Source: GCA-2711565 sp963664245
GTDB lineage: Bacteria; Bacteroidota; Bacteroidia; Bacteroidales; GCA-2711565
Direction: 5' to 3'
DNA length: 64,000 nucleotides
Assembly: GCA_963664245.1 (NCBI GenBank)
Contig: OY760934.1
Span: 806,001-870,000, forward strand
Both the position numbers and the translations under genes were made by a program. The notes beneath the pieces are model-generated. The model saw only the letters and a program-made list of their open reading frames with translations, was not told where the DNA came from and ran no database searches. Of this stretch, positions 20,316-28,275 are shown piece by piece (within the stretch, counting starts at the first letter, position 1; each line of letters starts with the position of its first letter).

Positions 20316-22700
20316 ATGAAGAAAATTTTCACAATTCTAACCCTATTCTTGTTACCGTTTTTTTCGTTCGCGAGCGAAGCTGATCTCGTCATTCCTGAGG
20401 CAGTTAAATCACAAAACATTTTGTATTGGGGATTTTTAATTACTTTCATCGGCTTTCTTTTTGGATTGTACCAATTTGTAAAAGTTAAGAACCTTAGGGC
20501 CCACAAGTCAATGCTTGATGTCGCTCAAGTTATTTACGAAACGGGTAAAACTTATTTATTGCAACAAGGTAAGTTTTTAGCAATTTTGTTCTTATTCATA
20601 GGATCTGCAGTTGCTTTCTATTTTGGATACCTTTCCGATGCCAATTTCGGATTTGGGGGTGTCGCCATGATCCTTGGATGGACCGTTCTAGGGATTCTTG
20701 GTTCTTACAGCGTTGCTTGGTTTGGAATTCGCATGAACACCCTGGCTAACTCTAGAATGGCCTTTGCTTCATTAGAACGTAAACCTATCAAACTATTAAA
20801 CATCCCATTAACAGCGGGGATGAGCATTGGCGTTGTTCTAATCTCTTTGGAGTTGATCATGATGTTGATCATCCTCATGTTTGTTCCTGGGAAATATGCC
20901 GGCGCAAGTTTCATCGGTTTTGCCATTGGTGAATCACTGGGAGCTTCTGTACTTCGTATTGCCGGTGGTATTTTCACCAAAATTGCTGATATTGGATCTG
21001 ACTTAATGAAAGTGATTTTCAAAATTGGAGAAGATGACCCACGAAACCCGGGCACTATTGCCGACTGTGTTGGTGATAATGCCGGAGACTCTGTAGGTCC
21101 AACAGCCGATGGATTCGAAACCTATGGTGTAACAGGTGTCGCATTGATTTCTTTTATTCTTTTAGCCATCGTTGACACTACATTACAAACACAATTATTG
21201 GTTTGGATCTTCTTAATGCGTATCTTGATGATTATAACATCAATTGTATCATACTGGATCAATGGTGCCATCGCAAATGCAAAATATAAGGACGCTGATG
21301 AGTTGGATTTTGAAAAGCCGTTAACTTCTTTGGTTTGGATTACTTCTATACTTTCAATTGCTGTAACTTTTATAATTAGTTATATTACAATTGGCGATCT
21401 TCCACACCAATTGTGGTTAAGTTTATCCATTATTATTAGTGCAGGCACTTTGGGTGCTGCATTGATCCCGGAATTTACCAAACTGTTTACGTCCCCTAAC
21501 TCAACCCATGTTAAAGAGGTGGTTGAAGCCTCAAAGGAAGGAGGTGCCTCATTAAATATTCTTTCAGGTTTAGTAGCCGGTAATTTTTCTGCGTTTTGGA
21601 AAGGCATGGTATTCTTCCTGCTCATGTTCATTGCCTATTTTGCAAGTAATTATGGATTAGGAGAAGTAATGATATATCCTTCCATCTTTGCATTCGGGTT
21701 GGTAGCATTCGGCATGCTGGGCATGGGCCCTGTAACCATTGCCGTTGACTCGTACGGCCCGGTTACAGATAACGCACAATCCATTTACGAATTGTCATTA
21801 ATTGAAGAAACTGAGGGCATTGAGGCTGAAATTGAAAAAGATTTTGGATTTAAACCAGATTTTGAGAAATCGAAATATTACTTAGAGGCCAATGATGGTG
21901 CAGGAAATACTTTTAAAGCAACAGCTAAACCAGTATTGATTGGTACAGCCGTTGTTGGTGCGACCACTATGATTTTCTCGCTTATCTTGGTTATCCAGCA
22001 CACCTTGCATGTTAAGCCAGAAGAAATCCTGAACTTACTTAACCCATATACAATTATGGGATTCTTATTAGGAGGCGCCGTTATTTATTGGTTCTCAGGA
22101 GCCAGTATTCAGGCAGTAACAACTGGTGCAAGTAGAGCTGTAGCTTATATTAAGAAAAACATCAATCTCGACCCTAATGCACCTAAGAAAGCAGATGTTG
22201 AAAAATCAAGATCGGTTGTAAAGATTTGTACCCAATATGCCCAAAAAGGAATGTGGAACATTTTTATTGCAATTTTTTCATTTGCTTTAGCCTTTGCATT
22301 TTTATCAGCTCCTGCTGAATCAAATTTACCTGTTTCATTATTCATAAGTTATTTGATTTCTATTGCATTTTTTGGATTGTTCCAGGCTATGTTTATGGCC
22401 AATGCAGGCGGTGCATGGGATAACGCTAAGAAAATCATTGAGGTGGACATGAAGGAAAAAGGAACCCCTTTACATGATGCAGCTGTAGTAGGTGATACCG
22501 TGGGTGATCCTTATAAAGACACTTCTTCTGTAGCATTGAACCCTATTATCAAATTCACTACTTTATTTGGTTTATTAGCCATGGAAATCGCGATAGCTCC
22601 TCAATTTAAAGCCATTGCGCCTTACTTTGGCATCGCCTTCTTATTGGTTGCTCTATACTTTGTATATCGTTCGTTCTACAAAATGAGAATTGGAAAATAG
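20316..22700 (+). CDS. hppA: Ion-translocating membrane pyrophosphatase, divergent type
   Basis: It hydrolyses cytosolic pyrophosphate and pumps H+ and/or Na+. The 794 residues begin with a cleavable-looking signal (MKKIFTILTLFLLPFFSFAS) followed by many membrane helices. Conserved catalytic stretches are DDPRNPGTIADCVGDNAGDS and GDTVGDPYKDTSSVALNP. The usual signature DVGADLVGKVE is changed to DIGSDLMKVIF. GNTFKATAKP carries Lys where K+-dependent enzymes have Ala, which predicts independence of K+ (family knowledge). The ion transported cannot be decided by eye. It has its own downstream terminator. Confidence 0.93.
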   Translation: MKKIFTILTLFLLPFFSFASEADLVIPEAVKSQNILYWGFLITFIGFLFGLYQFVKVKNLRAHKSMLDVAQVIYETGKTYLLQQGKFLAILFLFIGSAVAFYFGYLSDANFGFGGVAMILGWTVLGILGSYSVAWFGIRMNTLANSRMAFASLERKPIKLLNIPLTAGMSIGVVLISLELIMMLIILMFVPGKYAGASFIGFAIGESLGASVLRIAGGIFTKIADIGSDLMKVIFKIGEDDPRNPGTIADCVGDNAGDSVGPTADGFETYGVTGVALISFILLAIVDTTLQTQLLVWIFLMRILMIITSIVSYWINGAIANAKYKDADELDFEKPLTSLVWITSILSIAVTFIISYITIGDLPHQLWLSLSIIISAGTLGAALIPEFTKLFTSPNSTHVKEVVEASKEGGASLNILSGLVAGNFSAFWKGMVFFLLMFIAYFASNYGLGEVMIYPSIFAFGLVAFGMLGMGPVTIAVDSYGPVTDNAQSIYELSLIEETEGIEAEIEKDFGFKPDFEKSKYYLEANDGAGNTFKATAKPVLIGTAVVGATTMIFSLILVIQHTLHVKPEEILNLLNPYTIMGFLLGGAVIYWFSGASIQAVTTGASRAVAYIKKNINLDPNAPKKADVEKSRSVVKICTQYAQKGMWNIFIAIFSFALAFAFLSAPAESNLPVSLFISYLISIAFFGLFQAMFMANAGGAWDNAKKIIEVDMKEKGTPLHDAAVVGDTVGDPYKDTSSVALNPIIKFTTLFGLLAMEIAIAPQFKAIAPYFGIAFLLVALYFVYRSFYKMRIGK

Positions 22701-22724
22701 GATTTCTTAAATCATACAATAAAA

Positions 22725-22754
22725 AAATCCCTTCCGGCTTCGGGAGGGATTTTT
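22725..22754 (+). terminator. Intrinsic terminator after hppA
   Basis: AAATCCCTTCCG (22725-22736) pairs with CGGGAGGGATTT (22741-22752) with one G-U pair and a 4-nt loop; the T-run continues to 22754. Confidence 0.85.
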
Positions 22755-22880
22755 CATATTTTTAATTTTGATAGCCTCACTTTTTTGTGTAACTTAATCC
22801 TTGTTTATCTTTAAGCCAAATACATTATCAAGTTATTAATTCTGAGTCTGTAATTTCTATACCGAAACCAAAATTAAGCT

Positions 22881-23696
22881 GTGAAAAAATACTTCCTAAA
22901 GATCCTTGTTTTGTCTGTTTTAACCATTGCTTTTCATATTTCCAACATTCAGGCTCAAACGGCTGTAAAAACCAAAACACCAGGCACACTTAGCAGCCCC
23001 AAAACAAGCTGGCCCCAGATTATTATAACAGCCAGTTGCGGAGCCGAATATCACACCACCAGCATTAAATACATTACGGGAACCACCACCGGGCTTGATC
23101 CGGGTTATGATGCCGGGATATTTAATGTTAGTGGAAAAAGTTTGATTATATACACCCTCTTATTAGAAAGCAGCGATGAAGTACGGTACGGCATCCAATG
23201 TTTGCCCGACGACGATTATGAAAACCTAATTGTTCCCTTGGGAATAGAAGTGACCGAAGACAAAGAAGTGGGTTTTCAGGCTACGGTGAGCAACCTGCCC
23301 GAGGGTTTAAAAGTTTACCTGGAAGATAAAGAGAATGATATATTTACCGATTTAACCAAACCCGACAGCACTTACACCATTAACCTGCAAACAGGCATTT
23401 ACGAAAACCGTTTTTACATTCATACCACCACCCAAGATGTAGGTCTAGACGAATTGAACAGGCCTGAACAAAAAACAATACAACTTATCCCTAATTACCA
23501 AAATTCGAGCTTAAGATATTCCGGGAAGATTAATAAAAACGCCGAAATTTTAGTCATTGACCTGTCGGGCAGAACCGTTTACCAAAGCAAGGTAACGACC
23601 AATGAAATGATATTGCCCAAGCTAAGACCCGGAATTTACATTGCCTGGCTGATTAACGGAAACAATAGCGTGAGGCAAAAATTTTACTGGAAGTAA
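22881..23696 (+). CDS. Secreted protein with C-terminal T9SS sorting domain
   Basis: A 271-residue protein with a GTG start; no in-frame ATG would keep the signal peptide MKKYFLKILVLSVLTIAFHI. The middle (residues 30-190) is predicted to be beta-rich, and I recognise no family. The last 65 residues (YSGKINKNAEILVIDLSGRTVY ... LRPGIYIAWLINGNNSVRQKF) are a type A T9SS C-terminal domain, so the protein should cross the outer membrane by type IX secretion and be surface-attached or released. The cargo function is unknown. Confidence 0.75.
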   Translation: MKKYFLKILVLSVLTIAFHISNIQAQTAVKTKTPGTLSSPKTSWPQIIITASCGAEYHTTSIKYITGTTTGLDPGYDAGIFNVSGKSLIIYTLLLESSDEVRYGIQCLPDDDYENLIVPLGIEVTEDKEVGFQATVSNLPEGLKVYLEDKENDIFTDLTKPDSTYTINLQTGIYENRFYIHTTTQDVGLDELNRPEQKTIQLIPNYQNSSLRYSGKINKNAEILVIDLSGRTVYQSKVTTNEMILPKLRPGIYIAWLINGNNSVRQKFYWK

Positions 23697-23697
23697 A

Positions 23698-24648
23698 CTA
23701 ACGAAGTTTTTCCTTTAAGATTTTTCCCTGCTCACGAAAGCGAAGCTTTTTCAATATTTTTTTAACAATATCCGGTGAGAATACCCGCAAATTATTGGCA
23801 ACTTCCGTCACCTCTTTTTCCAGGTAATCTTCTACTTCAAACAAATAATTTCCGCTCCGCTTGCTTATTTTTTTCTTTTTTAAGGTTAGACAATATTCTT
23901 TCTCACACTTAATTCCTTCCTTTAAAACTTTTTTGGAGAGCTGCTCTGGTTTAAGTCCCGGGTAAATGGCATGAAAAGAACCGGCTTTTTCCATTAGTTT
24001 AAAAATATGAACTTCGGTAATCATATCGGCAGGAACCATCTCCAAAAACTGGGTGGGATGAACTATTCTCAGCAGGGCTTCTTCAACCATTTCGGAAGTA
24101 ATAAAATGCCGGGGCAATTGCTGCATTAAAAAACTAATGTCAAAATCCCTTTTAAGTATTTCATCAAGCATTTCCTGACACATAAATTTCTCGGGAATAA
24201 CATCAAGCATCCTTTGCGATTTTGACGACCAAAAAGCCAAATCTGCTATTTCCTGCGTAAGTTGATCCTGAGGGTAATTTTTCAGAGCCATGTACGGGTA
24301 TTTTTGCAAGATTTCTTTTTGCTGAACCGGCGGAACATCTGCAATCAACTCCCCTACTTTTGAATCGGCATAATCAATTAAAAAATTTAAGATTTTAAAG
24401 GAACGATAATCCGGGGGAATTTCCCGGTATAACTCGCACATTCCCTTCCAAATATTATACTGCTGTGTTCTGAGTTCCCATTCACTTTCCTCCTGATCAC
24501 GGCTGTAATCACGCGACCAGTTGGAGTCCGTCATATCCGAATAATTATAATAGGTCTGACTCTGCCCACCTTTTTTCTCTTCAAACTTTTTCAGGATTTC
24601 TTCTTCGTTCGACCAATCCACCGGGTCTGTATTTTGATTTGCATTCAT
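23698..24648 (-). CDS. Hypothetical helical-repeat protein
   Basis: A 316-residue protein with no signal peptide or membrane segment. The first 65 residues are polar and disordered-looking (Asn/Asp/Glu/Tyr-rich). The rest has loosely repeated 20-25-residue units of the kind ...MALKNYPQDQLTQEIADLAFWSS..., VIPEKFMCQEMLDEILKRD and QLPRHFITSEMVEEALLRI, resembling degenerate alpha-helical repeats such as DUF4116. The C-terminus is Lys/Arg-rich. The function is unknown. Its stop codon lies one base from the stop of the convergent T9SS gene. Confidence 0.6.
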   Translation of the reverse strand: MNANQNTDPVDWSNEEEILKKFEEKKGGQSQTYYNYSDMTDSNWSRDYSRDQEESEWELRTQQYNIWKGMCELYREIPPDYRSFKILNFLIDYADSKVGELIADVPPVQQKEILQKYPYMALKNYPQDQLTQEIADLAFWSSKSQRMLDVIPEKFMCQEMLDEILKRDFDISFLMQQLPRHFITSEMVEEALLRIVHPTQFLEMVPADMITEVHIFKLMEKAGSFHAIYPGLKPEQLSKKVLKEGIKCEKEYCLTLKKKKISKRSGNYLFEVEDYLEKEVTEVANNLRVFSPDIVKKILKKLRFREQGKILKEKLR

Positions 24649-24976
24649 AGTTATATTTTCTACAATAAAACAACTTAATTAACAAAGCGATCGAAGGACA
24701 ATCACCGTTAATTTTATATGAATTGCTAATTTAAAGAATTTATCCGTGAGCAAAAATGAAGAGGTGTTATTTCATGGAAAATTAATTTAAACACAAACTA
24801 CAAAAACGGTATTCCCCATCCCACCTGCCCTATCCCGATTACTTCCCATTAGGTATTGTTAAAAAATTCACAAAGTATCTAAAACCACCCTTTAAATAAG
24901 CCAAAAAATTGTATTTTAGCAGCCGGATTTTATAGTTAATTTATTGTTTCATATATCTTAAAATACATTATATAAC
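24649..24976. other. Intergenic region upstream of gcvP
   Basis: 328 bp of AT-rich sequence between divergent genes. A weak -7-like TATTTTAG lies at 24912-24919. I looked for a glycine riboswitch, a leader peptide and a terminator-like hairpin and saw none. Confidence 0.5.
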
Positions 24977-27853
24977 ATGCTCACCAATAACTTTATAAGA
25001 AGACATAATGGACCGCGTGAGGCCGAACTCCGCAAGATGTTAGACAAAATTCAGGTGGCTTCGCTGGATGCTTTGATCGATGAAACCATCCCAAAAGCCA
25101 TTCGTTTAAAAGAGCCTATGAATTTACCCGAAGGGATGAATGAATTTGAATATTTTAACCACATTAAAAGCATTGGGGCAAAAAATAAAATTTTTAAATC
25201 CTACATCGGAATGGGGTATTACAACACCATTTTACCGGGAGTAATCCAACGCAACATTTTGGAAAGCCCGGGATGGTACACTTCGTACACCCCCTACCAG
25301 GCCGAAATTTCACAAGGACGTTTGGAAGCTTTATTAAACTTCCAAACCATGGTAGCCGATTTAACCGCACTTCCAATTGCAAATGCTTCTTTGCTAGACG
25401 AAGCCACGGCCGCTGCCGAAGCCATGATTATGCTGTTTAACGCTCGTCCCAGGGCACAAGCCAAAGCCGGAGCCAATCAGTTTTTTGTTTGTCAAAATGT
25501 GTTCCCGCAAACGGCTGATGTTTTAAAGAACCGTTCTGCCGCCCTTGGTATCGAACTTATTTTTGGCGATTGTGACACCTTTGAATTCAACGAAAAAGTA
25601 TACGGAGCCCTTGTTCAATATCCCGATCAATTCGGTTCTATAAAAAATTATAACGGCTTTGCGGAAAAAACACACGCTGCCGGGGCAAAACTGGTAGTTG
25701 CCGCTGATTTGTTAAGCTTAACTATTTTAACCCCTCCGGGCGAATGGGGCGCAGATGTAGCCGTTGGAACCACCCAGCGTTTTGGTATCCCGATGGGATT
25801 TGGTGGGCCACATGCCGCTTATTTTGCCACTACTGAAGATTTTAAACGTAGTATGCCGGGACGGATCATTGGTGTTTCGCAAGATGCAAACGGAACCCCG
25901 GCCTTACGTATGGCACTTCAAACCCGAGAGCAACACATCAAACGTGAACGTGCCACTTCAAACATTTGTACCGCACAAGCTTTATTGGCAACTATGGCCG
26001 GAATGTACGGCGTATACCACGGTCCACAAGGACTGAAAGAAATTGCCGGAGATATTCACTGCCTGGCTTCTTATTTAAATAAAGAACTCGCTGCATACGG
26101 TTACAAACAACTGAACGAATATTTCTTTGACACGCTGAACGTCGAAATTCCGGAAGGCGTTTCTACCGAAGCAATCAAAAAATTGGCCGAAGAAAAACAA
26201 ATTAACTTCCGCTACATCAACGACAAACACCTTGGCATCAGCCTCGACGAAACCACCAACTGCACCGATGATTTACAAAACATCATAAATGTTCTGGCTA
26301 CAGCCAATGGCAAAGAGTTCAAACAAAAAAAATACTGCAGCAAATGCCAGGAACTTAAAATCCAGGACGAGCTAATTCGCAGTAGCAAATTTATGACGCA
26401 TCAGATTTTCAATTCTTATCATTCTGAAACAGAGATGATGCGTTACATCAAAAAACTGGAAGTTAAAGACCTTTCGTTAAATCGTTCGATGATTCCGCTG
26501 GGTTCATGTACCATGAAGCTAAATGCAGCCGTGGAGATGTTCCCGATAAGCTGGCCCGAATTTGGAGCCATCCACCCCTTTGTTCCGGCTGACCAGGCTG
26601 AAGGATACAAAGAACTCATCAATCAACTGGAAAAAGACTTGTGCGAAATCACCGGTTTTGCAGCCATCAGTTTTATGCCCAATTCAGGAGCAAGCGGAGA
26701 GTACGCAGGGCTATCAACCATTGCGGCTTACCACAAAAGCCGTGGAGAAGGACACCGTAATATTTGTTTGATCCCTTCTTCGGCTCACGGGACCAACCCT
26801 GCATCATCGGTAATGGCCGGCATGAAAGTGGTTGTAACCAAATGCGATGAAAATGGAAATATTGATTTAGACGATCTTCGTGCAAAAGCCGAAGAACATA
26901 AAAGTAACCTGGCAGCTTTGATGGTAACCTATCCTTCTACCCACGGGGTATTCGAAGAAGGCATACTGGAAATCATGGACATTATCCACAGCAATGGTGG
27001 ACAGGTTTACATGGACGGTGCCAACATGAATGCCCAGGTTGGCTTAACCAACCCCGGCTTTATCGGTGCCGATGTATGCCATTTGAACCTTCACAAAACC
27101 TTTGCCATTCCTCACGGTGGTGGTGGACCAGGCGTTGGACCAATCGGCGTTGCAAAACACCTGGCTGAATTTTTGCCAAAACACACCATGGTTAAAACCG
27201 GTGGCGAAAACGGAATTCATGCCGTTGCAGCAGCTCCGTTTGGCAGTGCGTTGGTTCTCCCTATTTCTTACGGATACATCAAACTTTTAGGTGGCGAAGG
27301 ATTAACCGATGCTACCCGTTATGCAATTTTAAATGCAAACTACCTGAAAGCCTGCCTGGAAGGTCAGTATAAAATTTTATATACCGGAAAAAACAATCGG
27401 GTAGCCCACGAAATGATTCTGGACTGCAACGAATTCCATAAAACAGCAAACATCCCGGTAATTGACATTGCCAAACGTTTGATGGATTACGGTTTTCACG
27501 CTCCAACGGTTGCTTTCCCGGTACACGGAACCTTAATGGTTGAACCTACCGAGAGCGAACCATTATACGAACTCGACCGCTTTGTTGATGCGATGATCGC
27601 GATCCGCGAAGAGATTAAAGAGGTAGAAGATGGAAAAACAGAACAAGGCAATAATGTCGTATGCAATGCACCTCACACTGCTGAGATGGTTACCACCGAC
27701 GATTGGAAATTCCCTTATAGCCGCAAATTAGCAGCTTATCCGAAACCGTGGTCAAACAACGATAAATACTGGCCCACCGTTACCAAAATTGACGATGCTT
27801 ACGGCGACAGGAATTTAATGTGTGTTTGTGCTCCAATTGAAGATTACGAATAA
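24977..27853 (+). CDS. gcvP: Glycine dehydrogenase (decarboxylating), P protein
   Basis: The pyridoxal-phosphate enzyme that decarboxylates glycine and loads the aminomethyl group onto the H protein. The 958 residues form the fused, homodimeric type, with two tandem aminotransferase-like halves. The PLP-binding Lys is in HLNLHKTFAIPHGGGGPG in the second half, near residue 705. The N-terminus FIRRHNGPREAELRKML and the C-terminal substrate segments are typical. It stands alone with its own terminator; gcvT is 11 kb away. Confidence 0.97.
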   Translation: MLTNNFIRRHNGPREAELRKMLDKIQVASLDALIDETIPKAIRLKEPMNLPEGMNEFEYFNHIKSIGAKNKIFKSYIGMGYYNTILPGVIQRNILESPGWYTSYTPYQAEISQGRLEALLNFQTMVADLTALPIANASLLDEATAAAEAMIMLFNARPRAQAKAGANQFFVCQNVFPQTADVLKNRSAALGIELIFGDCDTFEFNEKVYGALVQYPDQFGSIKNYNGFAEKTHAAGAKLVVAADLLSLTILTPPGEWGADVAVGTTQRFGIPMGFGGPHAAYFATTEDFKRSMPGRIIGVSQDANGTPALRMALQTREQHIKRERATSNICTAQALLATMAGMYGVYHGPQGLKEIAGDIHCLASYLNKELAAYGYKQLNEYFFDTLNVEIPEGVSTEAIKKLAEEKQINFRYINDKHLGISLDETTNCTDDLQNIINVLATANGKEFKQKKYCSKCQELKIQDELIRSSKFMTHQIFNSYHSETEMMRYIKKLEVKDLSLNRSMIPLGSCTMKLNAAVEMFPISWPEFGAIHPFVPADQAEGYKELINQLEKDLCEITGFAAISFMPNSGASGEYAGLSTIAAYHKSRGEGHRNICLIPSSAHGTNPASSVMAGMKVVVTKCDENGNIDLDDLRAKAEEHKSNLAALMVTYPSTHGVFEEGILEIMDIIHSNGGQVYMDGANMNAQVGLTNPGFIGADVCHLNLHKTFAIPHGGGGPGVGPIGVAKHLAEFLPKHTMVKTGGENGIHAVAAAPFGSALVLPISYGYIKLLGGEGLTDATRYAILNANYLKACLEGQYKILYTGKNNRVAHEMILDCNEFHKTANIPVIDIAKRLMDYGFHAPTVAFPVHGTLMVEPTESEPLYELDRFVDAMIAIREEIKEVEDGKTEQGNNVVCNAPHTAEMVTTDDWKFPYSRKLAAYPKPWSNNDKYWPTVTKIDDAYGDRNLMCVCAPIEDYE

Positions 27854-27874
27854 AAAAACATTTCATTATACCCG

Positions 27875-27902
27875 AACCCACAACCATGGTTGTGGGTTTT
27901 TT
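27875..27902 (+). terminator. Intrinsic terminator after gcvP
   Basis: A perfect 12-bp inverted repeat (27875-27886 with 27887-27898) followed by TTTT. It separates gcvP from the asnA control region. Confidence 0.9.
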
Positions 27903-27942
27903 ATTGAGCCAAAACAAACCCGTATAAAAATTCACTTTTTTG

Positions 27943-27972
27943 TTTGCTTTCCTGAAAAATTATGTACATTTG
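27943..27972 (+). promoter_or_regulatory. asnA promoter
   Basis: TACATTTG at 27965-27972 is a full TAnnTTTG -7 match. TTTG at 27943-27946 lies 18 nt upstream as a -33 candidate. The predicted transcript starts near 27980, about 10 nt before the first leader ATG. Confidence 0.65.
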
Positions 27973-27988
27973 CAACATCAATAAAGCA

Positions 27989-28048
27989 ATGAAAACACTT
28001 CGCAACAATAATCTTTCTAATAATTTCAATATTAATTTATTGAAATAG
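27989..28048 (+). CDS. Asn-rich leader peptide 1 of asnA
   Basis: A 19-codon open frame encoding MKTLRNNNLSNNFNINLLK, with seven Asn codons. Codons 6-10 (28004-28017) form the 5' arm of a hairpin with 28048-28062, which begins at the last base of the leader's own stop codon. The frame is followed at 35 nt by an intrinsic terminator. The layout is that of an attenuator leader sensing tRNA-Asn charging. The peptide itself probably has no other function. Confidence 0.8.
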   Translation: MKTLRNNNLSNNFNINLLK

Positions 28049-28082
28049 GAAGGTTATGTTGTAACAAAAAATAGAAAAAGAC

Positions 28083-28113
28083 AAAGCCTTCCAGAAATGG
28101 GAGGCTTTTTTTT
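28083..28113 (+). terminator. Attenuator 1 terminator
   Basis: AAAGCCTTCC (28083-28092) pairs with GGGAGGCTTT (28099-28108) with one G-U pair and a 6-nt loop; eight T follow at 28106-28113. Its 5' arm can instead pair with GGAAGG at 28048-28053. That alternative helix extends to 28060/28080 with one mismatch, so the two structures exclude each other. Confidence 0.85.
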
Positions 28114-28119
28114 GAAATT

Positions 28120-28167
28120 ATGAAAAACACTTTTACTAATAATAACAATAATAATCCCTCACCTTAA
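28120..28167 (+). CDS. Asn-rich leader peptide 2 of asnA
   Basis: A 15-codon open frame encoding MKNTFTNNNNNNPSP: seven Asn codons, six of them consecutive (28138-28155), then Pro-Ser-Pro. It begins 6 nt after the T-run of terminator 1, so it is transcribed only after read-through of that terminator. Bases 28137-28148 pair perfectly over 12 bp with 28179-28190. Confidence 0.8.
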   Translation: MKNTFTNNNNNNPSP

Positions 28168-28196
28168 AGGCGAGTGTTTTGTTATTATTATATCCC

Positions 28197-28232
28197 AAAG
28201 CCCCTCGCCCTAAAAGCATGGGGCTTTTTTTT
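28197..28232 (+). terminator. Attenuator 2 terminator
   Basis: A perfect 8-bp stem AAAGCCCC (28197-28204) / GGGGCTTT (28220-28227) with a T-run of eight (28225-28232), 44 nt before the asnA ATG. CTCGCC at 28204-28209 can alternatively pair with GGCGAG at 28169-28174. Confidence 0.85.
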
Positions 28233-28275
28233 ATGCAAAAAAACATCACAAATAATAATTTAATTCTATCAAAAA

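Noticed and set aside
24649..24976. Glycine riboswitch before gcvP
   Set aside because: No aptamer-like conserved GC-rich stems or expression platform could be recognised in the AT-rich region.
28138..28155. The AAT/AAC run as a simple microsatellite
   Set aside because: It is in frame between an ATG and a stop, mixes AAC with AAT, and has an exact 12-nt complement downstream next to a terminator, so a coding/attenuator role explains it better.
9558..28232. Repeated GCCCCTCGCC sequence at 9564, 10891 and 28200 as a dispersed repeat family
   Set aside because: Each copy is the stem of an intrinsic terminator next to a gene end. Shared GC-rich stems are expected and there is no similarity beyond them.
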